Of a stretch of 22,574 nucleotides of DNA, positions 1 to 7,197 are shown in pieces. The position numbers were made by a program, and so were the translations under genes. Numbering within the stretch: position 1 is the stretch's first letter; each line of letters begins with the position of its first letter. The notes beneath the pieces were generated by a model. The model was not told the origin of the DNA. It saw only the letters and a list, made by a program, of their open reading frames with translations, and did no database searches. Source of the DNA: Bacteroidales bacterium UBA6267 (GTDB taxonomy: Bacteria > Bacteroidota > Bacteroidia > Bacteroidales > UBA1556); NCBI GenBank assembly GCA_002440745.1, contig DJVB01000047.1:34456-57029 (forward strand), read 5' to 3'.

Positions 1-128
1 GAATGATTACAAATTGTTTGACGGGATCCGCCCTTCATCATTGGAAATTCGTTATTTGATATTCATTATTTTCAATTCTCACATTTATCTTTTGTTTTCG
101 GTTTTTTGTTGTTTTGTGTTTTGTTCTG

Positions 129-188
129 CACAATGCGCTATGCTCCTTGCGCCATGCCTTCTGACTACTGATTTCTGACCTCTGATTT
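129..188. repeat. 60-bp intergenic direct repeat, copy 1
   Basis: It begins CACAATGCGCTATGCTCC and matches 241-300 at 58 of 60 positions. The left half contains the near-duplicate decamers TGCGCTATGC (134-143) and TGCGCCATGC (148-157). The right half (161-188) is four tandem heptamers: CTGACTA, CTGATTT, CTGACCT, CTGATTT. No terminal inverted repeats or coding potential are visible, so it looks like a non-autonomous dispersed intergenic repeat rather than an insertion sequence. Confidence 0.85.
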
Positions 189-240
189 CTTAGTTTTTTG
201 TTTGTCTATCACTCAATTAACTACTATCTACTTAGCTCTA

Positions 241-300
241 CACAATGCGCTATGCTCCTTGCGCCATGCCTTCTGACTTCTGATTTCTGACCTCTGACTT
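241..300. repeat. 60-bp intergenic direct repeat, copy 2
   Basis: This is the second copy of the 129-188 repeat, offset by exactly 112 bp, with two mismatches, both in the heptamer section. Here the four heptamers (273-300) read CTGACTT, CTGATTT, CTGACCT, CTGACTT. The two copies flank a roughly 50-bp spacer that is not itself repeated in the window. Confidence 0.85.
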
Positions 301-345
301 TTAACTCAAAGGCGTTCTATTTTGGTATAAAAGACTATCTAAAAC

Positions 346-999
346 TTACAGCTTATAGGTTAATCCGGCTTGCATTATAGATTTTGTAAGGCCAAATTCG
401 GCATATAATCCAAAATGATTTGTAATAAAATATCTGAATCCACCGGAAAACTCAAAACCAATAGGAAAATTCACAAAAGTTAATATAGGAGCTTGGAAGT
501 GATTGTATGAAGTCGAAAAATGGAGTGAACCATACCTATAACCAAGCCCACCTCCTAAAAACAAATCTAACCCATTTTCATTATAAAAATGCCAATTCAA
601 TCGCCAAATAAAAGATGTAGAACGGTGGTTAAGACTGACGGAATAGGTTTGCCCAAATCCATCATCGTAAACCATGGAGCCATGAGTCTCAACATGATTC
701 ATGACTAATGCCATCCCCAAGGTTTTTCGCAGCATTAGTTCTGCTTTTAGATGTATCGGCCCTAATCCCTTAGTATTGTCAGATAGCACTATATCGATTT
801 CATCAATTACGCCATTGAAATAATTCAAAGCCCCATATCCTGCACTGAAAAATATACTTCCCTCTTCCAACGATAGAAAATCTGCACCAAACTCCCTTGG
901 TTTTTGTGTAGAGTCCTTGAATGCTCCATAAGAAATTGGTGAAAACGCAGAGAGTTGGAAACTAATTAGGATGGCAATAACAACGAATAGGTTTTTCAT
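346..999 (-). CDS. Outer-membrane beta-barrel protein with signal peptide
   Basis: The 217-residue product has an N-terminal signal peptide: a Lys at position 3, a hydrophobic core of roughly residues 4-18, and a small-residue region before residue 30. The rest is alternating polar/hydrophobic and aromatic segments with Gly-rich turns, for example FLGGGLGYRYGS near residues 147-158, as in 8- to 10-strand outer-membrane barrels. It ends in a strand-like AGLTYKL, although the last residue is Leu rather than the usual aromatic. Size and pattern fit the loose porin-family/outer-membrane beta-barrel group, whose members differ widely in function, so no substrate can be assigned. It starts 39 bp after the tauE-like gene on the same strand and may be cotranscribed with it. 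The start region is duplicated 28 bp upstream (see findings). Confidence 0.75.
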   Translation of the reverse strand: MKNLFVVIAILISFQLSAFSPISYGAFKDSTQKPREFGADFLSLEEGSIFFSAGYGALNYFNGVIDEIDIVLSDNTKGLGPIHLKAELMLRKTLGMALVMNHVETHGSMVYDDGFGQTYSVSLNHRSTSFIWRLNWHFYNENGLDLFLGGGLGYRYGSLHFSTSYNHFQAPILTFVNFPIGFEFSGGFRYFITNHFGLYAEFGLTKSIMQAGLTYKL

Positions 1000-1038
1000 A
1001 AAAATAGATTTTTAACAGGTTTTCCATAAAAATCCCTA

Positions 1039-1824
1039 CTATTCAAGAATTCTTTGATAATAGGAATGTATGTCGATAATATTAAAGACATGAAGGGCTG
1101 TAAAAATAACAACAATTAATATAACATAGCGAACAAAATTAGCTCCTCTTTCGATAGCAAATTTGGAAGCGATAAAAGCTCCTGCAATATTCCCAATGGC
1201 CATAATAAAGCCGTAAGAATACTTCACATCGCCCGAGATAACATAAACCAATAGCGAAAATGGCACATACATAAACACAATCAACACCTTCAACGCATTA
1301 GCTTCCAACAAATTGAATCCTGAACCCAAAACCAACGCAATCAGCAACACATAACCTATTCCGGCATGAATAAATCCGCCATAAATACCAATGGCAAAAA
1401 AGATAAGATATTGAATCCATCCTGCCTTTTTCTTCAGTAAATCTTCGCGCCCTTTAAGCCATATCGTTGGACTATAGAAAATAAAAATCAACATCACAAA
1501 CATGATTCCTACTACCAATTTCTCGAACAATTCTTCGTTGATGTCAATGGCAATATAGGAGCCAACAATACTCCCAATCACCGCCGGAATACCCAAGAGA
1601 ATTCCCTTTCGTGAGGAGAGCAGCCCGGCTTTTTTGAAATTTAAGGAAGCCGTCAGTGTTTGCAAGGTGATGGCAATGCGGTTGGTTCCGTTGGCAACTT
1701 GCGAGGGAAGCCCCATAAACATTAGGAGCGACAAAGAAATTATCGAACCTCCTCCGGCGAGGGTGTTGATAAAACCAACTAATAATCCTGCAATAATTAG
1801 CATGAGAATTTCGATCCAACTCAT
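1039..1824 (-). CDS. TauE/SafE (sulfite exporter) family membrane permease
   Basis: The 261-residue, almost wholly hydrophobic protein has about eight predicted membrane segments, as expected for TauE/SafE (DUF81) permeases. The diagnostic motif NTLAGGGS is at residues 20-27 of the first half. A related glycine-rich segment, GGFIHAGIGY, opens the second half at residues 149-158, reflecting the internal duplication of the family. Characterised members export sulfite or sulfoacetate, or move other small organosulfur or carboxylate anions across the inner membrane; the substrate here cannot be told from sequence. The start at 1824 places ATG directly before the first membrane helix. The gene diverges from the YhbP-like gene across 44 bp, and the outer-membrane barrel gene follows it on the same strand. 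Confidence 0.88.
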   Translation of the reverse strand: MSWIEILMLIIAGLLVGFINTLAGGGSIISLSLLMFMGLPSQVANGTNRIAITLQTLTASLNFKKAGLLSSRKGILLGIPAVIGSIVGSYIAIDINEELFEKLVVGIMFVMLIFIFYSPTIWLKGREDLLKKKAGWIQYLIFFAIGIYGGFIHAGIGYVLLIALVLGSGFNLLEANALKVLIVFMYVPFSLLVYVISGDVKYSYGFIMAIGNIAGAFIASKFAIERGANFVRYVILIVVIFTALHVFNIIDIHSYYQRILE

Positions 1825-1833
1825 AGTTCAAAA

Positions 1834-1864
1834 TTTGTTAGCAAAGGAAATAAATATATTTTTG
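1834..1864 (+). promoter_or_regulatory. Bacteroidota-type promoter for the YhbP-like gene (leaderless)
   Basis: A -33 element TTTG (1834-1837) is followed by exactly 19 bases and a perfect TAnnTTTG -7 element, TATTTTTG (1857-1864). The expected transcription start falls at about 1868-1869, which is the A of the ATG, so the transcript would be leaderless. On the other strand a 7/8 match, TTCCTTTG (1849 to 1842), could serve the divergent permease gene, giving overlapping promoters. Confidence 0.65.
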
Positions 1865-1868
1865 CCAA

Positions 1869-2309
1869 ATGAAGACAATAATCAATTCCGTACCTGATAA
1901 AAGAATATTCAAGTTCATCAAGGAACACCACGTGCTAACCTTAGCTACTTCGGTGAATAATCTGCCCTATATTTCGCATTGCTATTATGTTTTTTTGCCC
2001 GAAAAAAATATCTTTATTTTCACCTCGGACGAGAAAACGTTTCATATTCAGAATGTTATAGTAAATGAGCATGTAGCTGCCGGAATCGCATTAGAGACTA
2101 AGGTGATTGGGAAAATTAGAGGTTTGCAAATCACCGGAGTTCTCCAAAAAGCTTTAAATGACGACTATGATATGGCTCGAAAAGTCTATCTGAAGGCCTA
2201 TCCGTTTGCGGCATTGCATTTGGAATCCTTATGGATTTTGACACCGGACTTTTATAAGCTTACCGACAATAGATTGGGGTTTGGCACGAAAATACTCTGG
2301 AAACCATAA
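1869..2309 (+). CDS. YhbP/UPF0306-like protein, pyridoxamine-phosphate-oxidase fold
   Basis: The 146-residue protein has the length and layout of the UPF0306/YhbP family, a branch of the split-barrel FMN-binding (pyridoxamine 5'-phosphate oxidase-like) superfamily. Recognisable pieces are an N-terminal helix and strand ending HHVLTLATS (residues 20-28), the central strand RGLQITGVL, and the C-terminal signature LTDNRLGFGTKILWKP, which closely resembles the end of E. coli YhbP from memory (KFTDNTLGFGKKMIW). The biochemical role of the family is not established; flavin or heme binding is possible by fold. It is transcribed alone from its own promoter. No terminator is obvious after the stop. 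Confidence 0.82.
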   Translation: MKTIINSVPDKRIFKFIKEHHVLTLATSVNNLPYISHCYYVFLPEKNIFIFTSDEKTFHIQNVIVNEHVAAGIALETKVIGKIRGLQITGVLQKALNDDYDMARKVYLKAYPFAALHLESLWILTPDFYKLTDNRLGFGTKILWKP

Positions 2310-2763
2310 TTGTTAATAACTTTCAATCATTTTTAATATCTTCTTTCGGACTTGCCATTTGTTAATTTCACCTTTCTTTTTGGAAAACTTAATTTGAATT
2401 TTCATGGTTCGTTGAAATAATTTATACTAAAAGTAAGTATAAATTTTTCACTAAAATTGCAAATTGGAAGCTATGAAAATGGTATTAATTTCAAGTGTTT
2501 CAGAGGGTTTTGAAAGGTTAAATATAGAATGTTCAAATGTGTTATATAACTGATAATCAGATATTTGATTATTTGAGTGTATTAAGACAGTGTTACTCAT
2601 TCTTTATCAAATAGTTAGGTCGATAAGTTGAAAACTAACAATCTTTGTTAATAATTACCCCATACTTTTTTTTAAATCTTAATATAATTTCGTAATCGCA
2701 TTTGGGGAATTACCTTCAATAAACTAAGTACTAATAATCAACCTTTTAAGCAAACTTAACGAG
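2310..2763. other. Long AT-rich leader region upstream of nrdJ
   Basis: No credible gene lies in these 454 bases. The region contains a perfect 10-bp palindrome and a 7-bp inverted repeat at 2541-2572 (listed separately). There is no perfect TAnnTTTG. The best downstream candidate is TAATTTCG (2685-2692, 7/8), which would give a leader of about 70 nt. I looked for the conserved B12 box of cobalamin riboswitches (GCCACTG core) on the sense strand and did not find it. Confidence 0.5.
2541..2572. promoter_or_regulatory. Two adjacent inverted repeats, possible operator upstream of nrdJ
   Basis: GTTATATAAC (2541-2550) is a perfect 10-bp palindrome. Immediately next to it, ATAATCA (2553-2559) and TGATTAT (2566-2572) form a 7-bp inverted repeat around 6 bases. 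Together they make a 32-bp symmetrical patch in otherwise unstructured DNA. The palindrome shares its TATATA centre with NrdR boxes, which control ribonucleotide reductases in many bacteria, but the flanks do not fit that consensus well. The distance to the start codon is about 190 bp. Confidence 0.35.
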
Positions 2764-5481
2764 ATGACTATGAACGATTTATTTAATCAGTTAAATTTAG
2801 AGACCTATTCTGAACAGAGCAGTCAGACGGTAAAAGAGCCTGCAGGGCATTACGATCATCTAATCGAAACTAGACTGAAAAATCTGCGAATGGACATTGA
2901 GGAAAATAACGAAATGGAACAAGAAGAAATACAAACAGAGCAATTGGAGCAAGTAAAAACTTACACGCATGAAGAAGCCGTAAAGGCAACTACCGAATAT
3001 TTTGATGGCGATCAGATGGCTGCAACCGTATGGGCAAATAAATATGCGCTCAAAGACAGCGAAGGCAACTTTTTTGAATTAACACCTGATGATATGCACC
3101 GCCGTATAGCACGTGAGATTGCACGCATCGAAAAGAAATATACCAACCCGATGACTGAAGATGAAATTTTTGAAGTTATCCAACGGTTTAAATATATCAT
3201 TCCACAAGGAAGCCCGATGGCCGGAATTGGCAATCATCTGCAGGTTGGTAGTTTGTCAAATTGCTTTGTTATTGGTAATGATGGTGATAGCGATAGTTAT
3301 GGCGGAATAATGAAAATCGATCAGGAGCAAGTGCAACTCATGAAAAGGCGTGGTGGTGTAGGTCACGATTTGAGTGGAATTCGTCCGGCAGGAAGTCCTG
3401 TAAAAAACTCGGCGCTCACCAGCACAGGGATTGTTCCTTTCATGGAGCGCTATTCCAATTCAACTCGGGAAGTAGCTCAAGACGGTCGGCGCGGTGCTTT
3501 GATGTTGAGTATTTCTATCAAACATCCCGATTCGGAGAGTTTTATCGATGCCAAAATGGACAGCACTAAGGTTACCGGAGCAAACGTCAGTGTAAAAATC
3601 ACAGACGAATTTATGAGAGCCGTAATTGACGACACCGATTTTGTTCAACAATATCCCATTAAATCAACAAATCCGAAATATACCAAAACCATTAAGGCTC
3701 GTGACCTGTGGTCGAAAATTGTTCACAACGCATGGAAATCCGCCGAACCCGGAATCCTGTTTTGGGATACCGTTATCAAAGAATCTGTTCCGGATGCTTA
3801 TGCCGATTTAGGTTTTGAAACCATTTCCACAAACCCTTGTGGCGAAATTCCGCTCTGTGCCTATGATAGTTGCCGCCTTTTGGCAATAAATCTCTACGGT
3901 TATGTGGAAAATCCTTTTACCGAAAACGCTCTTTTCAATTATAGCCTTTTCAAAAAACATGTTCATGTAGCACAAAGAATGATGGACGACATCATTGATC
4001 TCGAGCAAGAAAAGATTGATAAAATCATCGCAAAAATCGATGCCGATCCTGAAAATGAAGAGTTGAAAAGAGTGGAACGCAACCTATGGTTCAACATACG
4101 CCGAAAAACCGAAATGGGACGCCGCACAGGAATTGGTATCACCGCCGAAGGGGATATGTTAGCCGCATTGGGTCTTCGCTACGGCTCTGAAGAAGCTATC
4201 GACTTTAGTGTTGATGTTCACAAACTATTGGCCGTTGAGGCATATCGTTCCTCAGTAAGTCTTGCCCGCGAAAGAGGCGCTTTCCCAATCTATAATTACA
4301 ATCGCGAAAAGAATAATCCGTTTATTCAACGCCTCTTTGAAACAAGTCCGAGTCTTGAGGAAGAAATGCGAACCTATGGCCGTAGAAATATTGCCCTGCT
4401 CACAATAGCTCCAACCGGAACAACCTCTATGATGTCGCAAACCACATCGGGAATTGAACCTGTTTTCATGGTGGCTTATCAGCGAAATCGTAAGGTAAAT
4501 CCAAATGATAAATCGGTGCGGGTTTCCTTTGTTGACGAAGTGGGAGATAGCTGGGAGACTTATAATGTGTTCCATCACAATTTCGTCACTTGGCTCAAAG
4601 TAAATGGATATAATCCTGAGGAAGTGAAACTTATGGATAATGAGCAACTCAACGAGATTGTTGCCAAATCTCCTTATTACAAGGCCACCGCAAACGATGT
4701 GGATTGGTTGGCTAAAGTGAGGATGCAGGGTGCCGTTCAGAAATGGGTCGATCATAGCATCAGCGTTACTGTGAATGTTCCTGAAAGTGCCGATGAAGAA
4801 TTAATAGGAAATATCTACAGCGAAGCCTGGAAATCAGGATGTAAAGGCATGACCGTATATCGTGATGGTTCAAGATCTGGTGTTTTAGTGGCTAAAGAGG
4901 ATAAGAAAAAAGAAGAAGAAAATGATTTTCGTGAAACTCAAGCTCCAAAACGCCCCGACAGGCTTGATGCTGATGTAGTTCGTTTTCAAAACAATAAAGA
5001 AAGATGGATTGCCATTGTGGGATTATACAAAGGCCGTCCTTATGAAATCTTCACCGGAAAAGCAGATGACTTCATCATTCCTCAGTACGTAACCAAAGGA
5101 TGGGTGGTTAAACATCGTTCCGAAAAGAACAAGGCAAAGCGCTACGACTTTGAATATGAGGACAATGGCGGAATGATTCAAGAATATCGTGGGTTATCGA
5201 GAGCATTCGATAAAGAGTTTTGGAACTATGCCAAACTTATCAGTGGAATCTTACGCCATGGTATGCCCATCCATTCAGCGGTCGATTTGGTGAATAATCT
5301 GACCTTCGAAACAGATACTATCAATACATGGAAAGCCGGTATCGTGAGAACTCTGAAAAAATACATCCCTGATGGAACTATTGACCACAAAAATGTTTGT
5401 CCGGAATGTGGTGACAGCTCATTAGTTTATAAAGAGGGTTGTATTACCTGCTCCAGTTGTGGTTACTCAAAATGTGGATAA
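2764..5481 (+). CDS. nrdJ: Adenosylcobalamin-dependent (class II) ribonucleotide reductase
   Basis: The enzyme reduces ribonucleoside diphosphates to deoxyribonucleotides using a radical generated from adenosylcobalamin, so it works with or without oxygen. The 905-residue product has the class II layout. The redox cysteines that cycle during turnover are C167 (in GSLSNCFVIG) and C370 (in DSCRLLAINL). The active-site trio N357/C359/E361 is in NPCGEIPL. The C-terminal Cys-rich tail (C879, C882, C893, C896, C899, C904; CPECG...CSSCGYSKCG) is the swinging-arm/zinc-ribbon-like end that re-reduces the active site in this family. The first 65 or so residues form a Glu/Gln-rich extension ahead of the catalytic core. 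ATG at 2764 is used; a second ATG at 2770 is equally possible. It stands alone and ends at a strong bidirectional terminator. No small subunit (nrdB) is adjacent, as expected for class II. Confidence 0.95.
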   Translation: MTMNDLFNQLNLETYSEQSSQTVKEPAGHYDHLIETRLKNLRMDIEENNEMEQEEIQTEQLEQVKTYTHEEAVKATTEYFDGDQMAATVWANKYALKDSEGNFFELTPDDMHRRIAREIARIEKKYTNPMTEDEIFEVIQRFKYIIPQGSPMAGIGNHLQVGSLSNCFVIGNDGDSDSYGGIMKIDQEQVQLMKRRGGVGHDLSGIRPAGSPVKNSALTSTGIVPFMERYSNSTREVAQDGRRGALMLSISIKHPDSESFIDAKMDSTKVTGANVSVKITDEFMRAVIDDTDFVQQYPIKSTNPKYTKTIKARDLWSKIVHNAWKSAEPGILFWDTVIKESVPDAYADLGFETISTNPCGEIPLCAYDSCRLLAINLYGYVENPFTENALFNYSLFKKHVHVAQRMMDDIIDLEQEKIDKIIAKIDADPENEELKRVERNLWFNIRRKTEMGRRTGIGITAEGDMLAALGLRYGSEEAIDFSVDVHKLLAVEAYRSSVSLARERGAFPIYNYNREKNNPFIQRLFETSPSLEEEMRTYGRRNIALLTIAPTGTTSMMSQTTSGIEPVFMVAYQRNRKVNPNDKSVRVSFVDEVGDSWETYNVFHHNFVTWLKVNGYNPEEVKLMDNEQLNEIVAKSPYYKATANDVDWLAKVRMQGAVQKWVDHSISVTVNVPESADEELIGNIYSEAWKSGCKGMTVYRDGSRSGVLVAKEDKKKEEENDFRETQAPKRPDRLDADVVRFQNNKERWIAIVGLYKGRPYEIFTGKADDFIIPQYVTKGWVVKHRSEKNKAKRYDFEYEDNGGMIQEYRGLSRAFDKEFWNYAKLISGILRHGMPIHSAVDLVNNLTFETDTINTWKAGIVRTLKKYIPDGTIDHKNVCPECGDSSLVYKEGCITCSSCGYSKCG

Positions 5482-5502
5482 TAATCTGCCTTTTCATATA
5501 AG

Positions 5503-5527
5503 AAAATCCGGTTTAGGCCGGATTTTT
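5503..5527. terminator. Bidirectional terminator between nrdJ and the Nudix gene
   Basis: A perfect 9-bp stem, AAAATCCGG (5503-5511) with CCGGATTTT (5518-5526), encloses the 6-base loop TTTAGG. A-tracts on the left arm and T-tracts on the right make it work for both strands. It lies 22 bp after the nrdJ stop and touches the stop codon of the convergent Nudix gene. Confidence 0.85.
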
Positions 5528-6123
5528 CATTTTAAATACCTTTGGAAAAAATCGGACAAGGATGGCCAACCATTAACCAAATTCTGCTCAATTTGGTTTT
5601 CCTCAATCCACTGTGCCGCAGCAATACCCTCTTTTTCCTCCGGGATAAGATGGACGATTGAGTTCGAAATCATTTTATACCAATGAGTTAACTTTAAAAT
5701 CCATTCACCTTTAAGTTTATAGATATGGTATGAAATACCGAGATAACTGACAATTTGCACCATGTCTAATCCGGTTTCTTCCTTCACTTCCCGAATGGCG
5801 CATTCTTCCAAAGTTTCACCGGCATCAAGATGTCCTTTGGGAATATCCCAGGAGCCACGCCGATGAATCATCAAAAGCTGGTCAGATGAATTGAAAACCC
5901 AACCACCGGCAGCAACATGAACTTTAAATAAATCCTGAAGAAGTTCATCCCCTGTTTTTGAGCTTGGAATTCTAATGAAATAATCCCCATTTAATGCGTC
6001 TTTTTTCAACAATTTCCTTAAAAAGTCTAATGAAATTAGCGGAGTTTTCTCAATACTGTTGTTGACAAAATCATTGGAATCGAGAAGAAGAATTTTACCT
6101 GAATTATGAAAAACTTTATACAT
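5527..6123 (-). CDS. Nudix hydrolase with N-terminal extension
   Basis: A complete Nudix box, GX5EX7REVXEEXGL, is at residues 97-119 (GHLDAGETLEECAIREVKEETGL). This is the Mg-binding catalytic helix that cleaves nucleoside diphosphates linked to another moiety. It follows a typical strand, WDIPKGHL. The 198-residue product has about 65 residues before the Nudix fold, longer than minimal MutT proteins. The substrate cannot be inferred. The start at 6123 (MYKVFHNSGK) is preferred because the longer in-frame option at 6159 would run 29 bp into the divergent pyrE gene. The gene sits only 7 bp from the pyrE start on the other strand. A 7/8 -7 match, TGTCTTTG (6149 to 6142, minus), inside the pyrE coding region may be its promoter. 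Confidence 0.88.
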   Translation of the reverse strand: MYKVFHNSGKILLLDSNDFVNNSIEKTPLISLDFLRKLLKKDALNGDYFIRIPSSKTGDELLQDLFKVHVAAGGWVFNSSDQLLMIHRRGSWDIPKGHLDAGETLEECAIREVKEETGLDMVQIVSYLGISYHIYKLKGEWILKLTHWYKMISNSIVHLIPEEKEGIAAAQWIEENQIEQNLVNGWPSLSDFFQRYLK

Positions 6124-6126
6124 TTG
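6119..6126 (+). promoter_or_regulatory. -7 promoter element of pyrE (leaderless)
   Basis: TACATTTG is a perfect TAnnTTTG match placed so that transcription would start at about 6130-6131, on the pyrE ATG. The complement of the divergent Nudix start codon (cat, 6121-6123) lies inside this element. No clear -33 TTTG is visible at the ideal distance. Confidence 0.55.
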
Positions 6127-6130
6127 CCAG

Positions 6131-6772
6131 ATGATAATTAACAAAGACATTGCCGCCAAGACAGCCGAATCTTTATTAGAAATTAAGGCTGTAAAATTAA
6201 ATAAAACCGAGCCATTTACGTGGGCTTCCGGTTGGAAATCTCCAATTTATTGCGATAACCGCAAAACCTTGTCGTATCCACCGATTCGCACCTTTCTGCG
6301 CCAGAATTTTTCGGCACTTATCAAAGAAGAATTTGGTGATGTCGATGTGATTGCCGGTGTTGCTACAGGCGCTATTGCCATTGGGGCTTTAGTGGCTCAA
6401 GAGTTAGGTAAACCCTTTGTTTACGTAAGGTCCGGGGCCAAAGAGCACGGCCTTAAAAACATGGTGGAAGGAGTTTTGTCACCCGGGCAAACCGTAGTGG
6501 TTATCGAAGATTTAATCTCCACAGGAGGCAGCTCACTTAAGGCTGTTGAAGCTCTACGCGATGCCGGTGCTTTAGTAAAAGGCATGGCAGCCATCTTCAC
6601 TTATGGATTTCCTATTGCCGAAGAAAGCTTTAAAAAGGCTAACGTCAGATTATATACGTTGAGCAATTACGACATCTTAGTTCAGCAAGCTCTTGAATCA
6701 GGTTATATCGTTGAAAACGACATCACCTCTTTGCAAGAATGGCGCTTGAATCCATCAGAATGGGGTAAATAA
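6131..6772 (+). CDS. pyrE: Orotate phosphoribosyltransferase
   Basis: The enzyme transfers the ribose 5-phosphate of PRPP to orotate, giving OMP, the fifth step of de novo pyrimidine synthesis. The 213-residue protein carries the PRPP-binding signature VVVIEDLISTGGS (residues 122-134), the orotate-site stretch WASGWKSPIYCDNRK (31-45), and the mobile catalytic loop with Lys104 and His106 in RSGAKEHGLKN. Length is normal for bacterial PyrE. The start at 6131 lies directly after a perfect -7 element. The SRPBCC-fold gene follows 20 bp downstream and is probably cotranscribed. prs, which makes the PRPP substrate, lies about 1.6 kb further on, on the opposite strand. Confidence 0.96.
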   Translation: MIINKDIAAKTAESLLEIKAVKLNKTEPFTWASGWKSPIYCDNRKTLSYPPIRTFLRQNFSALIKEEFGDVDVIAGVATGAIAIGALVAQELGKPFVYVRSGAKEHGLKNMVEGVLSPGQTVVVIEDLISTGGSSLKAVEALRDAGALVKGMAAIFTYGFPIAEESFKKANVRLYTLSNYDILVQQALESGYIVENDITSLQEWRLNPSEWGK

Positions 6773-6792
6773 AATCTCTAATTTTTTTTATA

Positions 6793-7197
6793 ATGAAATC
6801 TTTTGAAAGTAAACCTACCGAAATTCAGAGTTCGGGGGAAGAGATATACAGCTTTTTATCCGATTTTAATAATTTCGGGAAACTTATGCCTCCAGAAATT
6901 TCCAACTGGAAATCAACAACTTATGAATGTAGTTTCACCATTTCAGGAATGGCAGACCTTTCCATGAGTTTTGGCGAATGCACTCCAAACCAACTTATCA
7001 CCATGAAAGCCGATGGCAAAAATCCTTTCGATTATTTTTTGGAAATCCACTTAGAGAAAATTGAGGAGCGATTAACCCATACTGTTTTGGTTTTTCATGC
7101 CGATTTAAATCCAATGCTTGTTATGGTCGCCAGCAATCCACTGAAAAATTTTGTCAATCTGCTCGTTGAAACTCTAAAACATAAAATGGAGTCATAA
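6793..7197 (+). CDS. SRPBCC (START/polyketide-cyclase-like fold) protein
   Basis: The small 134-residue protein has the strand-helix pattern of the SRPBCC superfamily. An N-terminal strand leads into the two short helices YSFLSDFNNFGKLMPPEI. Antiparallel strands follow (SFTISGMADLSMSF, FLEIHLEKI, HTVLVFHADL), and a long C-terminal helix (NFVNLLVETLKHKM) closes the ligand cavity. There is no signal peptide, so it is cytosolic. Such proteins bind small hydrophobic ligands, but the specific role is unknown. The placement 20 bp after pyrE suggests a shared transcript. Pairing with pyrE is, as far as I recall, common in Bacteroidota, but gives no clear functional clue. Confidence 0.75.
   Translation: MKSFESKPTEIQSSGEEIYSFLSDFNNFGKLMPPEISNWKSTTYECSFTISGMADLSMSFGECTPNQLITMKADGKNPFDYFLEIHLEKIEERLTHTVLVFHADLNPMLVMVASNPLKNFVNLLVETLKHKMES

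Larger units (their letters stand above)
1..345. other. Gene-free left flank with a duplicated intergenic repeat
   Basis: No convincing coding frame is seen on either strand. The first 110 bases are T-rich simple sequence of the type attcgttatt/attcattatt/ttcaattctca. From 129 onward the stretch holds two copies of a 60-bp repeat, listed separately, separated by about 50 bases of unrelated T-rich DNA. The block lies downstream of the minus-strand outer-membrane protein gene. No hairpin with a T-run typical of a terminator was found here. Confidence 0.7.

Noticed and set aside
129..300. Two spaced repeats as a minimal CRISPR array
   Set aside because: The repeat is 60 bp, only two copies exist, it contains internal heptamer tandems, and no cas genes are present.
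2310..2763. Cobalamin riboswitch upstream of the B12-dependent reductase
   Set aside because: No GCCACTG-type B12 box or supporting helices were found on the sense strand, although the context made it likely.
4252..4755. 167-residue open frame on the minus strand inside nrdJ
   Set aside because: It lies fully within a strongly conserved gene on the other strand, has no recognisable features, and is a codon-shadow artefact.
6124..6159. Longer Nudix start at 6159
   Set aside because: It would overlap the divergent pyrE coding region, and the extra residues are the complement of the pyrE start; the start at 6123 avoids this.
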